From: UBA7702 sp040776805 | Lineage (GTDB): Bacteria; Bacillota; Dehalobacteriia; UBA7702 | DNA: 64,000 bases | Direction: 5' to 3' | NCBI GenBank assembly: GCA_040776805.1 | Contig: JAXGZS010000003.1 | Coordinates: 124,001-188,000 of the forward strand | Shown: in pieces, positions 25,768 to 35,149 of the stretch | How positions within the stretch are numbered: position 1 is the first letter of the stretch | Layout: each line of letters opens with the position of its first letter | Notes under the pieces: generated by a model | Database searches by the model: none | What the model saw: the letters and a program-made list of their open reading frames with translations, nothing else | Told to the model about the DNA's origin: nothing | Made by a program: the position numbers and the translations under genes

Positions 25768-27267
25768 TCACTGAAATTCCTGGCGCAGGGAACGCAGCAG
25801 TGCCGCCGCCATGGCCAGGCAAATAAACATCAGGGGCAGCGCCACGATAATGGTGGCGGATTGGAGGGCGTTGAGTCCGCCAACATAGAGCAGCATGGCG
25901 GCAACCGCGCCTTCGATGCCACCCCAGAAAAGCTTGAGGGAAGTCGGTGGGTTTTGCACACCTTTGGCCGTCATCATGGAACAGACAAAGGTGGAGGAGT
26001 CCGCCGAAGTGATAAAGAAAATAGCGATCAGAGCGATGCCAACAAAAGAGATTACTTTTGATAAAGGGAACTGATCAAACAGGGAGAAAAGCGCGTATGA
26101 AATGTTATTCTGCATGGAGTCGGCGATGGAACTCACGCCGTTCATATCAAGGTGAATGGCGTTGCCTCCCATGATGGACATGAATATTAAGCAGATGATC
26201 ACGGGGCAAATTAAAGTGCCGATTACAAATTCCCGAATCGTGCGGCCTTTGGAAATGCGGGCAATAAAGCCACCGACAAAAGGCCCCCACGAAATCCACC
26301 AAGCCCAGTAAAAGATCGTCCAACCGTTGAGCCAACCTCCGCTTTCACCGAAGGGATCCGTCCAAAAACTCGTGGCGACAATATGAGATAAATACTGTCC
26401 AAGGGAATTCACAAAGAAATTCATCACAAACAGTGTAGAGCCGGCAAAAAAGATGAACAGCAGCAAAATTGCCATAATCACGATATTGATATTGCTTAAT
26501 ATCTGAATTCCTCTGTCGATGCCACTGACAGCGGAAATGACAAACAAAGCGGTTGTTACAGCAATGATGCCGAACATCACAGGATTAGAATAAGGAATTC
26601 CGAAAACATAATGAAGGCCGCTGTTGATCTGCATGGCCCCCAACCCCAGAGAAGTCGCCACACCGAATACTGTGGCAAAGATCGCCAGCACGTTGATAAA
26701 GCTGCCCAAGATGCCGTTGGCGTGTTTTTCTCCCACCAACGGGATGATACAGGTGCTCAAAAGCGCAGGCTGCCCTTTGCGAAATTGATAGTAGGCCAAA
26801 GGCAGGCCGATGATACCAAAACAGGCCCAAGGATGAATTCCCCAATGAGTAAAAGCGTAACGCATGGCGAGAGATGCCGACTCTGTTGTAGAGCCTTCAC
26901 CGTAAGGCGGCGTAAGATAATGGCTCATCGGTTCCGCCACGCTCCAAAACACAAGGCCGATGCCCATACCGGCGGCGAAGAGCATTGCAAACCAGCTGCC
27001 TCTGGAATATTCCGGTTTGTCGTCGTCCTTCCCCAGGATAATCCCGCCATACTTTGACAGCGCCAAATAAGCCAAAAAGACCACAAAAAAGGTGACGACG
27101 ATCAAATAAAACCAGCCGAAATCAGTGCAGAATACCGATAAAACGCTGTCGAAAATGTTGCCGGCCTGTTTTGGCGCGATCATTGTCCACATTAAAAACA
27201 GCAGGCAGAACAGGCCTCCGGCGATGAATACTTTTTTATCAATGTCCCTCCAGACTTTTCTAAACAT
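25768..27267 (-). CDS. BCCT-family transporter (betaine/carnitine/choline type), copy A
   Basis: A 499-residue transporter with 12 predicted membrane segments. It carries the BCCT signature region FYWAWWISWGPFVGGFIARISKGRT and the GMGIGLVFWSVAEP block with Trp and aromatic residues that bind trimethylammonium groups. ATG 27267 has GAGATGAAG upstream. It is the last gene of the methyltransferase cluster, 186 bases after the HyuA-type gene, and so may have its own promoter. The likely substrate is a quaternary amine that the neighbouring enzymes demethylate; glycine betaine is the first guess, but carnitine, proline betaine or related compounds are open. Confidence 0.92.
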   Translation of the reverse strand: MFRKVWRDIDKKVFIAGGLFCLLFLMWTMIAPKQAGNIFDSVLSVFCTDFGWFYLIVVTFFVVFLAYLALSKYGGIILGKDDDKPEYSRGSWFAMLFAAGMGIGLVFWSVAEPMSHYLTPPYGEGSTTESASLAMRYAFTHWGIHPWACFGIIGLPLAYYQFRKGQPALLSTCIIPLVGEKHANGILGSFINVLAIFATVFGVATSLGLGAMQINSGLHYVFGIPYSNPVMFGIIAVTTALFVISAVSGIDRGIQILSNINIVIMAILLLFIFFAGSTLFVMNFFVNSLGQYLSHIVATSFWTDPFGESGGWLNGWTIFYWAWWISWGPFVGGFIARISKGRTIREFVIGTLICPVIICLIFMSIMGGNAIHLDMNGVSSIADSMQNNISYALFSLFDQFPLSKVISFVGIALIAIFFITSADSSTFVCSMMTAKGVQNPPTSLKLFWGGIEGAVAAMLLYVGGLNALQSATIIVALPLMFICLAMAAALLRSLRQEFQ

Positions 27268-27453
27268 AACTTCATCTCGTTTCTTTTAACCGTTAGCACG
27301 GCAGGGGTTCATCAGGTTATTGACGATGAAAAATGATTTCCTTTATTCCAACAGTATTTTAACAGAAACAACCCTATTTTGTCGATATTCTTGTTTACTG
27401 ATCATTCTTTGTCTTTGACGAAGTATCGATCCCCTCCCCTATAGGTCTGAGGC

Positions 27454-29463
27454 TTATTCGTCCCGGGCGTCGACAAAGAATTTTTCCTGTCTTTGCTTTC
27501 TTTCCCACTCCGGCGTTGCCGTGGCAATGACCTCTATTCTGGATTCGATATAGATATCATTTTCAATCATATTGGCCTGGGCGTAGATATCCTTGTGGTC
27601 AACGGCGAGATCCACCTGGGAAGCGCCGTCCTGAAGCGCGGCTTCCCGGGCCTTGGTTATGGCAAACTCCTTGGCGTAGGCCACGGCATCCTCGAGGTTT
27701 TCAAACTGTTTCATTTCCCAAGTGGAATGGAGTACATAGCCTTCTCCGCAGTCGCCGGGATTGATCAGAATCTTCACGGATTCCATGATCTTGCCGGCAG
27801 CGGAACCAATGGCATTGGCCACTTCCTGATGTTCCGGAATATGGAGAACGGCATTGATGCGCTCCGCCATTGGCGGCAGCCAGGCTTTGACCGGCGCGCC
27901 GATGCCGATGACGGGTACCCGCGGTTTTAAGGTACAGGATAAAAAGGAGCTTTGGTCGGGATGGGTCTGCTTCTTTAAGAAATAAGCCGCGGCATCGTTT
28001 TCCTTTAAGGAGAAGGCGGCGTTATCGTCGCGGCAGAAACTCTGGATGCAGGTATAGCAGAGTTCATCGATGATGGCATCCGCGGCAAAATCAATGAATT
28101 CTTCATAGTCCATGCGGAATCGTTCCGCCAGCAGAGCAACCGCAACTTTAGCGGCGTCTTCGCGCCACTGATCGTAGGCGCCGGCAGCGTGGAGGATGTC
28201 GGTGGGAGTGACGGAGATGCGCCCCACCACGCCGATGTTGACGAGGCGCTTCAGATCAAAGAGGTTTAGCTCTTCATCGAGTTTTTTCACGAGGTAAATC
28301 ACACTGTGAGGGCCGTCTCTCAAGGCGTCCAAAACGTTTTGTTCCTTTTCCGTGAAATTGGCGGTTTTCTTTTCATTTAAGATCATGAAGCAGTCCGTAA
28401 TTTGGGAGTAGAGCAATAAATAGGTGTTGGGGACATGGATTTCCCTAAGCTCATCAAGGAGATGAGGGTAACGGGCGGTCATAATGCAGATGGGGAAGAC
28501 CCGTTCGGGGCCGATTTGTAATTTTCCCTGCATGTTCAGTTGGATGTAGCTGTCGCCGCCGAGGCCGTAGGTGTTGATGGCGGCGGCTTCGACCCGGGTC
28601 AGAAAGCCCCCTACCCTGGCGCCCTCTTCATCGATGCGGGGGATCTTGTTGCGGATGATGGCGATGTCCGTGGTGGTGCCCCCCATATCGAGGATCAGGG
28701 CGTCGTCGACCTCGCATAAAAAGGTGGCGCCGATGATGCTGGAGGCGGGGCCGGAAAGCAGGGTCTCGATGGGTTTATCCATGGCCTGTTCTTCCCCCAT
28801 GAGAGAGCCGTCCCCTTTTACGATCATGATCGTGGCGTCGATCTGTTTTTCATGTAATACGCATTTTACCGAGGTCAGCAACTCTTTGATGATCGGGATC
28901 AGGCGGGCGTTTAAAATCGCGGTGACCGTCCGCTCGTGGAGCCCCAGGGAGCGCGTGAGGTGGTGGGCGCAAACCACGGGCAGAGAGAGGGTTTCTTTGA
29001 CAATCTGCTGGGCCAGGAGTTCATGCTCGGGATTGCGCACGCTGAGATAACCGGAAATCGCGATGGCGTCAACCTTGCCGCGCAAACTCTCCACGGCAGT
29101 ACGGGTGGCTTCGCGGTCGAAGGCAGCGTTTTCCCTGCCCTTGATGGTGTGACCGCCGGGCACCACTCTGATTTCCTTCACCGGCAGATCATCGCTGGGT
29201 TCGTAGCCGATCATTAAAAGACCGACTTCACAGCCGCGTCCCTCAACGATGGCATTCGTCGCTAAAGTCGTGGATAAGGATACGACACTGATATCAGAAA
29301 ACGCATCAAAGTCCATGTTGTTAATACAATTTCTGATACCAACGCTCAAGTCATAGCGGGTCGTCAAGGCTTTGGCCTTGGCGAGGATTTCCTTGTTGCT
29401 CCTGTTCATGACGACGCCGTCGGTATAAGTTCCTCCCGTATCGATGCCGAGTACAAAAGTCAT
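27454..29463 (-). CDS. HyuA-type ASKHA ATPase (hydantoinase/oxoprolinase family) of the methyltransferase cluster
   Basis: A 669-residue protein of the hydantoinase A/oxoprolinase family, which has the actin-like ATPase fold. Phosphate-binding loops are GIDTGGTYTDGVV at the N-terminus and LDMGGTTTDIAII near residue 250. At about residues 370-415 the chain carries a segment (FTEKEQNVLDALRDG...) that reads like a small winged helix in place of the usual loop. No HyuB partner is present. The start at 29463 has GGGAGGG upstream. Position directly after two MttB genes and a corrinoid protein suggests a role in that system, for example ATP-driven reductive reactivation of cob(II)alamin or substrate ring opening. 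Neither is proven; no iron-sulphur motif is visible. Confidence 0.8.
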   Translation of the reverse strand: MTFVLGIDTGGTYTDGVVMNRSNKEILAKAKALTTRYDLSVGIRNCINNMDFDAFSDISVVSLSTTLATNAIVEGRGCEVGLLMIGYEPSDDLPVKEIRVVPGGHTIKGRENAAFDREATRTAVESLRGKVDAIAISGYLSVRNPEHELLAQQIVKETLSLPVVCAHHLTRSLGLHERTVTAILNARLIPIIKELLTSVKCVLHEKQIDATIMIVKGDGSLMGEEQAMDKPIETLLSGPASSIIGATFLCEVDDALILDMGGTTTDIAIIRNKIPRIDEEGARVGGFLTRVEAAAINTYGLGGDSYIQLNMQGKLQIGPERVFPICIMTARYPHLLDELREIHVPNTYLLLYSQITDCFMILNEKKTANFTEKEQNVLDALRDGPHSVIYLVKKLDEELNLFDLKRLVNIGVVGRISVTPTDILHAAGAYDQWREDAAKVAVALLAERFRMDYEEFIDFAADAIIDELCYTCIQSFCRDDNAAFSLKENDAAAYFLKKQTHPDQSSFLSCTLKPRVPVIGIGAPVKAWLPPMAERINAVLHIPEHQEVANAIGSAAGKIMESVKILINPGDCGEGYVLHSTWEMKQFENLEDAVAYAKEFAITKAREAALQDGASQVDLAVDHKDIYAQANMIENDIYIESRIEVIATATPEWERKQRQEKFFVDARDE

Positions 29464-29545
29464 TGTTGTTCCCTCCCCTTTCATGGTGGCGGGCGGGGCC
29501 GTTCTTCACGGCCCCACGCCTGATGTTATTTTCTGCCGCGCAAAC

Positions 29546-31039
29546 TCAATCTTCGCCGGGCATATGACCGACAGCGTTTTCTACCACGTCGCGGATCTTC
29601 GCCGCCACGTCTTTGGGCAGCGGTTTCGGTTCATGGTATTCGATGATATCGCGGACTTTTTGGTTGGCCACTTCGGTCAAGGTCTTGCTCCCGGCCTTTT
29701 CCCAGATTTCCCGGGCGCCTCTGTTGACGAGGGTGTTCTCATAGTCGACCCGGAGATTTTTGGGTATGTAGTTGTCTTCATCGTCATCATCGTCGTCAAA
29801 GTCATTGGGGAGGTTGTCAAATCTGCCGCCGGGGCCGATTTCCTCGATGAGATCGAGGTTCATGGTCTTGTCGTTGACTTCGATGCCGGCGGTGAGGCGG
29901 CGGGCCATCCCCAGGACTTCGTCGGCAATGACGACGAGATCCAGGTTGGAGGTGGTGCCATATTCGGAGTAGCCGATATCGTGGTTGATGTTGGCGCCGG
30001 ACATGTTGGTCATGGCGATGGAGAGGGCGGCTTCGACGCCGGCTTGTTCATCGATGATGCACGTATCGGTGCAGCCGCAGGTGCCGAACATCGGAATATG
30101 CAGGTAATGCGCCACGTCGGCGAGGCCGGCGAGGAGAATGTGGAGCTCGGGAGCGCCGTAAGAGAAGATCGTGGAACCCATGTCGAGGATGGTGTAGACA
30201 CCGCCCATGATGAAGGGGGCTCCTTCCCTGGTGCACTGGCTCAGGACGAGGCCGCTAAGGCTTTCGCAGAGGCCCTGAACCATGACGCCGGACATGGTGG
30301 CGGGAGCCGTACCCCCCGCCATGATGCAGGGCGTATAGATCGTCGGCAGACCCTTCTTGGCGCCGGTAACCAGTTTCTGGGCGGCTTCAATGCAATGGAC
30401 GCCGGGAGAAATCGGTTCGGCGTAGAGGCAGATGAAGGGGTTCTGACGCAGGGCTTCTTCCCCGCCGGCGATGATTTCCGCCATCTTGATGCAGTCGTCC
30501 TGGCCCCATTGATCCACGCATACGGTGATGATGGGTTTTTCGGTGTTAAGGACCTGCTGTTCAAATTCATGACGGTCGGAGATCAGCAGCGGAACGTCCT
30601 GGACAATGCCGAGGGACATGGCATAGTCGATGTTGGGGAGAGCGTCTAATACCTTGGTGGCCCAACCGACGCTCTGGCGGGTTGCGCGGTGACGTTCCGC
30701 GGTATAGGGATTTCTGGTAAAAGGCGTGCAGGGCCCGGAACCGAAATAGGAGTTGCCCCCTTCGAGGAAAAGTTCTCTTGCCCCGGTTCTGCTGTTGCAG
30801 AGCACCACGTGTTTCTGGCAGGAGCGCAGAGCTCTTTCGGTGATGTGAGCGGGAATGCGGACGCGTTTGCCGTCAACCCAGCAGCCTGCTTTCTTTAAGA
30901 TCTCGATGGATTCGGGATCGTAAAAGTCTGTGCCGGTGCGCCACATGGCTTCTTCCGCGGCGTAAACCAGTTCCTGGCACTGGGCTTCAGAGAAGATATT
31001 CATTTTTACGCTGGCGTTTGCTTTATAATTTGTTCTCAT
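29546..31039 (-). CDS. MttB-family methyltransferase with Asp-rich insert (non-pyrrolysine)
   Basis: A 497-residue member of the trimethylamine methyltransferase superfamily, which moves a methyl group from a quaternary amine or similar donor to Co(I) of a corrinoid protein. The family blocks GTCGCTDTCIIDEQAG, GAPELH and EEIGPGG are seen. No in-frame UAG occurs, so this is the non-pyrrolysine MtgB-like branch. Between GPGGRF and the last helix, where relatives have HYLxxxHT, it has a run of acidic residues (DFDDDDDDED, about 411-420). ATG 31039 has AAGGAGGA 8 bases upstream and lies 17 bases after the second MttB gene. The substrate is unknown. Confidence 0.88.
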   Translation of the reverse strand: MRTNYKANASVKMNIFSEAQCQELVYAAEEAMWRTGTDFYDPESIEILKKAGCWVDGKRVRIPAHITERALRSCQKHVVLCNSRTGARELFLEGGNSYFGSGPCTPFTRNPYTAERHRATRQSVGWATKVLDALPNIDYAMSLGIVQDVPLLISDRHEFEQQVLNTEKPIITVCVDQWGQDDCIKMAEIIAGGEEALRQNPFICLYAEPISPGVHCIEAAQKLVTGAKKGLPTIYTPCIMAGGTAPATMSGVMVQGLCESLSGLVLSQCTREGAPFIMGGVYTILDMGSTIFSYGAPELHILLAGLADVAHYLHIPMFGTCGCTDTCIIDEQAGVEAALSIAMTNMSGANINHDIGYSEYGTTSNLDLVVIADEVLGMARRLTAGIEVNDKTMNLDLIEEIGPGGRFDNLPNDFDDDDDDEDNYIPKNLRVDYENTLVNRGAREIWEKAGSKTLTEVANQKVRDIIEYHEPKPLPKDVAAKIRDVVENAVGHMPGED

Positions 31040-31056
31040 CCTTTGATTCCTCCTTC

Positions 31057-32526
31057 TCACATATTCTTTTCGGCGTATGCGATGATTTCATCGAATTTCG
31101 CCAGAACAGAGTCGGCCAAAGGAGCGCCTTCATAGAAATTCAGGAGATCCTTGGTCTTTTCAACGGTTCTCTGCCCCAATGTTTTGGAACCCGCGGCGAT
31201 CCAGTCGTCGATGCGGTTTCTGTTCATCAGAGTCGGCCAGAACTGTTCTTCTTTGAAATAGTATCTCGTATGCGGGGAACCGAGATAGTGACCGCCGGGT
31301 TGCACGTCGTCGATGACGCCGCGGCAGAGCCGGTCTTCATCCATTTCGACACCGCGCATGATTCTGCGGGTCATGCCCATCACTTCGTCGGCCAGGACGA
31401 TCAGATAGGGGCAGCTCAGCAAGCCGCTTTCCATTTGACCCGCGCCGTAGACCATGCTGGTACCGGCAAGGCCGGCGTGAAGGATGGAGAAGGTCGCCTC
31501 GAGGCCCATCTGGGCGTCGCTGATTTTAGAGTCGCTGCCACCGGCAAAGGTGAAGCTGGGGATTCTGAGGTAGCGGAGGACATTGGCCATGCCGGCGCCG
31601 AGCATACTGACTTCAGGAGCGCCGTAAGGAACAACTTCATTTTTCGTGTCATTGATGGAGAAGAAGCTGCCGGTGATGAAGGGAGCGCCCGCGTTGGCCA
31701 GTTGAGATAGGGTCAGGGCGGCCAAAGAGTTGGCGATGGCCACCACCAGAGCGGAGGCGCTTTCCTGGGGTACCGTAAGACCGGTGATCAGGTCATTGCC
31801 GCAGACCACGGGTATGCCGTTCTTAGCGGCCAGCATTACCACATCCATGGCGTCAGCCGTTGTGACCAGAGCTTCGTTATTTTTGACGTAAAGAACGAGG
31901 AAGGGATCCTGCTGAAGCCCTTCAAAGCTGCCTTTGACGGTGGCGGCCATATCGATGACGGCCTGGGCCTGGAAAGCGTTTTTAACTTCCTGGACAATGG
32001 GCTTGGCGCAATAAGTAGCCAACGCCGCAAAAGCGTGGAGCTCGGCGACGCCGGCGGCGACGTCGGTGGGCAGGCCGTTGTTCATGAGAAAATCAATATG
32101 GGGAAGGCCGTCGCAGATTTTGGCGACATTGGCCACATCGGTTTTGGTGGTCTTTTTGGTTTCACCGCTGTTGACGTCGACGGTGGTGTCATTGCCAAAA
32201 CCGGGGCCGAAATGGACGTTGTTGCTTTCCAGTAGCATGGCCCGTTTGCCGTTTCTGTTGCAGACAGTGATTCGGGAAGGGGCGCTCTTTAAAGCCCATT
32301 CGGCTTTCACCGAGGGTATGCGTACCCTTTCCCCCTGAACCCAGCAGCCTTTTTCCTTGAACAATTCTCGGGCAGCGGTGGATTTGACGTCGGCCCCCGT
32401 TCTTTCCAGGAGCTCCATGGCGCTCATGACGATTTCTTCGCATTGATCATCGGTGAGCATTTGCCACTGAATGGATTGGTTTACCTGAAAACCGGCTTTT
32501 GTAAATAGACTTCTTGTGGTAAACAA
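31057..32526 (-). CDS. MttB-family methyltransferase (non-pyrrolysine), TTG start
   Basis: A 489-residue MttB/MtgB-type protein and a distant paralogue of its downstream neighbour. It keeps the usual GGHYLGSPHT motif, DSKISDAQMGLEA, and YGAPEVSML. There is no in-frame UAG. The start is read as TTG at 32526: AAGGAGAG stands 6 bases upstream and no ATG is available before conserved sequence. With the corrinoid protein 35 bases upstream it probably forms the core methyltransferase. Glycine betaine or a related compound is inferred from the BCCT transporters; the sequence alone does not tell. Confidence 0.88.
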   Translation of the reverse strand: MFTTRSLFTKAGFQVNQSIQWQMLTDDQCEEIVMSAMELLERTGADVKSTAARELFKEKGCWVQGERVRIPSVKAEWALKSAPSRITVCNRNGKRAMLLESNNVHFGPGFGNDTTVDVNSGETKKTTKTDVANVAKICDGLPHIDFLMNNGLPTDVAAGVAELHAFAALATYCAKPIVQEVKNAFQAQAVIDMAATVKGSFEGLQQDPFLVLYVKNNEALVTTADAMDVVMLAAKNGIPVVCGNDLITGLTVPQESASALVVAIANSLAALTLSQLANAGAPFITGSFFSINDTKNEVVPYGAPEVSMLGAGMANVLRYLRIPSFTFAGGSDSKISDAQMGLEATFSILHAGLAGTSMVYGAGQMESGLLSCPYLIVLADEVMGMTRRIMRGVEMDEDRLCRGVIDDVQPGGHYLGSPHTRYYFKEEQFWPTLMNRNRIDDWIAAGSKTLGQRTVEKTKDLLNFYEGAPLADSVLAKFDEIIAYAEKNM

Positions 32527-32561
32527 TATGATCTCTCCTTTCTGCTTGTGGATTGCAATGA

Positions 32562-33200
32562 TTAAGCGATGCCGAGGAGTTTTTTGCAGAGGTCGGCAGC
32601 GGAGGCGGCATCGGGAGAGAAGCCGTCGGCGCCGATTTCATCGGCAAAATCCTGGGAGACCGGAGCGCCGCCGATGATCACCTTGACGTCGCTTCTGAGG
32701 CCTTCTTCTTTTAAAAGCTCTATGGTGTCCTTCATGTGCAGCATCGTCGTGGTCAGCAGTGCGGACATGGCCAGTACCTGGGGCTTATCTTCCTTGATGC
32801 GGGCTACGAAAGCTTCCGGGGCGATGTCGATACCGGCGTTGAGGACGGTGAAACCGACGCTTTCCAGCATCATGGCGACGAGGTTTTTACCGATATCATG
32901 AAGGTCGCCTTTGACGGTGCCGATCAGCACCGTGCCGATGGAGGGCAGATCGTCGCTGTTGATGGCAGGTTTGACGATTGCCGTACCGGCGGACATGGCT
33001 TCGGCGGACATCAGGACTTCGGGAATAAACATCTTATTCGCTTTGAAGCGAACGCCGACTTCCACCATGCCTCCGATGAGACCCTTGTTGATGATTTCCA
33101 GCGGTTCGACGCCTTCCTTCAACATTTCTTGGCACATGATTTTGACTTTACCCTTTTTTCCGTTGATCACTAATTTGCTGAGTTCTTCGATTGTTGCCAT
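32562..33200 (-). CDS. Corrinoid protein of the methyltransferase system (MtgC/MttC type)
   Basis: The methyl carrier: 212 residues with an N-terminal four-helix cap and a C-terminal Rossmann domain that binds the corrinoid. The lower-axial histidine motif is GDLHDIGKNLV, followed by SALLTTTM and IIGGAPV, all in the usual positions. It accepts methyl groups from the MttB proteins and should pass them to tetrahydrofolate via a separate methyltransferase, which is not in this window. The ATG has a good GGAGG site. Confidence 0.95.
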   Translation of the reverse strand: MATIEELSKLVINGKKGKVKIMCQEMLKEGVEPLEIINKGLIGGMVEVGVRFKANKMFIPEVLMSAEAMSAGTAIVKPAINSDDLPSIGTVLIGTVKGDLHDIGKNLVAMMLESVGFTVLNAGIDIAPEAFVARIKEDKPQVLAMSALLTTTMLHMKDTIELLKEEGLRSDVKVIIGGAPVSQDFADEIGADGFSPDAASAADLCKKLLGIA

Positions 33201-33271
33201 AATGTAAATCCTCCTTTGTGATAAAATATATTGAGAGATGCAACCTATTTGTTAAACTTTTATTACGGTAA

Positions 33272-34870
33272 TTATCTGTTTTCCGATCTCAATTCACTGA
33301 AATCCTCCTGAACTTCAGGATCCGACGCCTTTTTCTTCTTGAAACTGAAACCCAGGGGTTTGCCGGCCAATTCCGGGTGGAATTCTTCTCTCAAAGCTTT
33401 CCAGACACCGAGGCACATGAAGAGCATGATGAACATAAAGGGAAAGGCCGCGGCCACAGAGGCGGTTTGGAGCACCTTGAGGGCAGTTTGACCGCCGATT
33501 AAAATCAAAACAATGGTCACCGCTCCTTGAGCCACCCCCCAGAAAGCTCTTGATTTTTTGGAGGGATGAAGTTCCCCGCCGCTGGTCAGCATCGGCAAAA
33601 CCAGGGTGGCCGAGTCGGCGGCACCGACAAAGCAGATTACCACAAGGAAGAGAGCCAAGGGAGCTGTCACCTGGTAGGCCGGTAATTGCTGTAATAAAGC
33701 GTAGAGGGCGGTGGTGTAATCCACTTCAACCGCTTTGGAGATGACGCCGCCGGTGGCGGTGTTGGCGTTGAAGCCCGCGGCAGCGTAGATGGTGATCCAG
33801 AGGAAGGAGAAACCGGCGGGCAGGAAGGTGCCGCCGAAAATCATCTGACGGATGGTGCGGCCCTTGGAGACTCTGGCGAAGAATTGACCGCAGAAGGGAG
33901 CCCAAGCGATCCACCAGGCCCAATAAAACACGGTCCAGCCGCTGAGCCATTCGGGGTTGCCGTACCAGAAGGTCTGCATCACGAATTTGCTTAGATAAGC
34001 GCCAAAGGTGTCCACCATGGTCTGCATGATAAAGACCGTGCCGCCGAAGATGAGGATGAAAAGCATAAATCCCAAGGAAAGCCAGGTTTTCCAGTTTACG
34101 ACCTTGGACATCCAGCGATGCAGCCCGGAAACGGTGGCCAAAGTAAAAAGCACGGTGATGATGGCAATGATGAATGCGGTGGTGACATTGGTGGTGTTGA
34201 TGCCCCAAATGTAGCTGATGCCGCCGGAAATTTGCATGGCGCCCAGGCCCAAGCTGGTTGAAATGCCAAAAACGGTGGCGAAGACGGCGATGATGTCAAT
34301 GGTCTTGCCGATGGGTCCGTGAATCTTTTCCCCGATCAGCGGATGGAAAGCGGAGCTGATCAGGCAGGGTAACCCTTTCCTATATTGGAAGTAACCCAGA
34401 GCCAGACCGCAAACGGCAAAAAGCGCCCAGCAATGAACGCCTTCATGGGCAAAACAGATGCGAATGGCGGTCTGCATGGCCGCTACCGTATAGGGTTCGT
34501 CCATGGGGCCGGTGGCGTAATGCATCATCGGTTCCGCCACGGACCAAAAGACAAGGCCGATACCGATGCCGCCGCCGAAAAGCAAGGCAAACCACTGAAA
34601 ATTGGAAAACTCCGGTTTGTCGTCGTCCTTCCCCAAACGGATCGTGCCGTATTTGGAACAAGCGATGGCCAGGCCAAAGGTTAAGAACAATGCAACCATC
34701 AGCAGGTAGAGCCAACCGAGATCGTTGTAAAGGAACGCGTTAACCGCATAGATCACAACGCCGGTACCATCCGGGAACAGCGCCCCCAGCAGGGTGAAGA
34801 CGGCAACAATGATGATGGATACGATCAGTACCGTGTTGTCTTTTTTCGGTTGTTCCAGACTGTTCTTCAT
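33272..34870 (-). CDS. BCCT-family transporter, copy B
   Basis: A 532-residue, 12-segment transporter, related to copy A at 25768-27267 but with a longer charged C-terminal tail (KKKKASDPEVQEDFSELRSENR region), which may be regulatory. It keeps GGGIGIGLVFWSVAEPMMHY and FYWAWWIAWAPFCGQFFARVSKGRT. It is the first gene of the minus-strand cluster, directly behind the regulated promoter, so it probably brings in the substrate for the MttB enzymes. The ATG has a GGAGGGA site. Confidence 0.93.
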   Translation of the reverse strand: MKNSLEQPKKDNTVLIVSIIIVAVFTLLGALFPDGTGVVIYAVNAFLYNDLGWLYLLMVALFLTFGLAIACSKYGTIRLGKDDDKPEFSNFQWFALLFGGGIGIGLVFWSVAEPMMHYATGPMDEPYTVAAMQTAIRICFAHEGVHCWALFAVCGLALGYFQYRKGLPCLISSAFHPLIGEKIHGPIGKTIDIIAVFATVFGISTSLGLGAMQISGGISYIWGINTTNVTTAFIIAIITVLFTLATVSGLHRWMSKVVNWKTWLSLGFMLFILIFGGTVFIMQTMVDTFGAYLSKFVMQTFWYGNPEWLSGWTVFYWAWWIAWAPFCGQFFARVSKGRTIRQMIFGGTFLPAGFSFLWITIYAAAGFNANTATGGVISKAVEVDYTTALYALLQQLPAYQVTAPLALFLVVICFVGAADSATLVLPMLTSGGELHPSKKSRAFWGVAQGAVTIVLILIGGQTALKVLQTASVAAAFPFMFIMLFMCLGVWKALREEFHPELAGKPLGFSFKKKKASDPEVQEDFSELRSENR

Positions 34871-34923
34871 TAAAATCCCTCCTTTTCATTGAAGGAAAAC
34901 GCGCATGCGCTTTTCTTGTCCTC

Positions 34924-35051
34924 ACTATACCGTTCTTAAGGTAGAAAATATAGAAAATCCTTGCGGGTCTGATGGCAAAAAACTTGCATCCATTGCGTGA
35001 AGTATTTAGATTTATGGTAAAAAATTTGCATCTTAGCAAAAATATTGCATC
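34924..35051 (-). promoter_or_regulatory. Regulated intergenic region with three TTGCATC repeats
   Basis: The minus strand has a -10 box TATAGT (34929-34924) with no good -35, as in activator-dependent promoters. Upstream of it are three direct copies of A(5-6)-nTTGCATC, with TTGCATC at 34984-34990, 35026-35032 and 35045-35051 (spacings 42 and 19 bases, near whole helical turns). They lie between the methyltransferase operon and the divergent PocR-AraC gene, and are likely binding sites for that regulator. A palindrome GCGCATGCGC (34901-34910) lies in the leader. Confidence 0.6.
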
Positions 35052-35149
35052 TTTGTGCGATGGGACGAAAGTTTAATGCATTTTTGCGTATTTTTGTTAT
35101 AATGAATATAGAGGAGAAACGTTTGCGTGATTCGACTGGAGGTGTTTTT

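Noticed and set aside
25621..26061. 146-codon plus-strand frame
   Set aside because: It overlaps the end of the BCCT gene and contains a terminator hairpin at its start.
29444..30649. 401-codon open frame on the plus strand
   Set aside because: It is antisense to the Asp-rich MttB gene and encodes a low-complexity Gly/Asp/Val-rich product. The sense frame has clear family motifs.
29546..32526. Pyrrolysine in the MttB-family genes
   Set aside because: Both genes are open from start to stop with no in-frame UAG, so they belong to the non-pyrrolysine branch.
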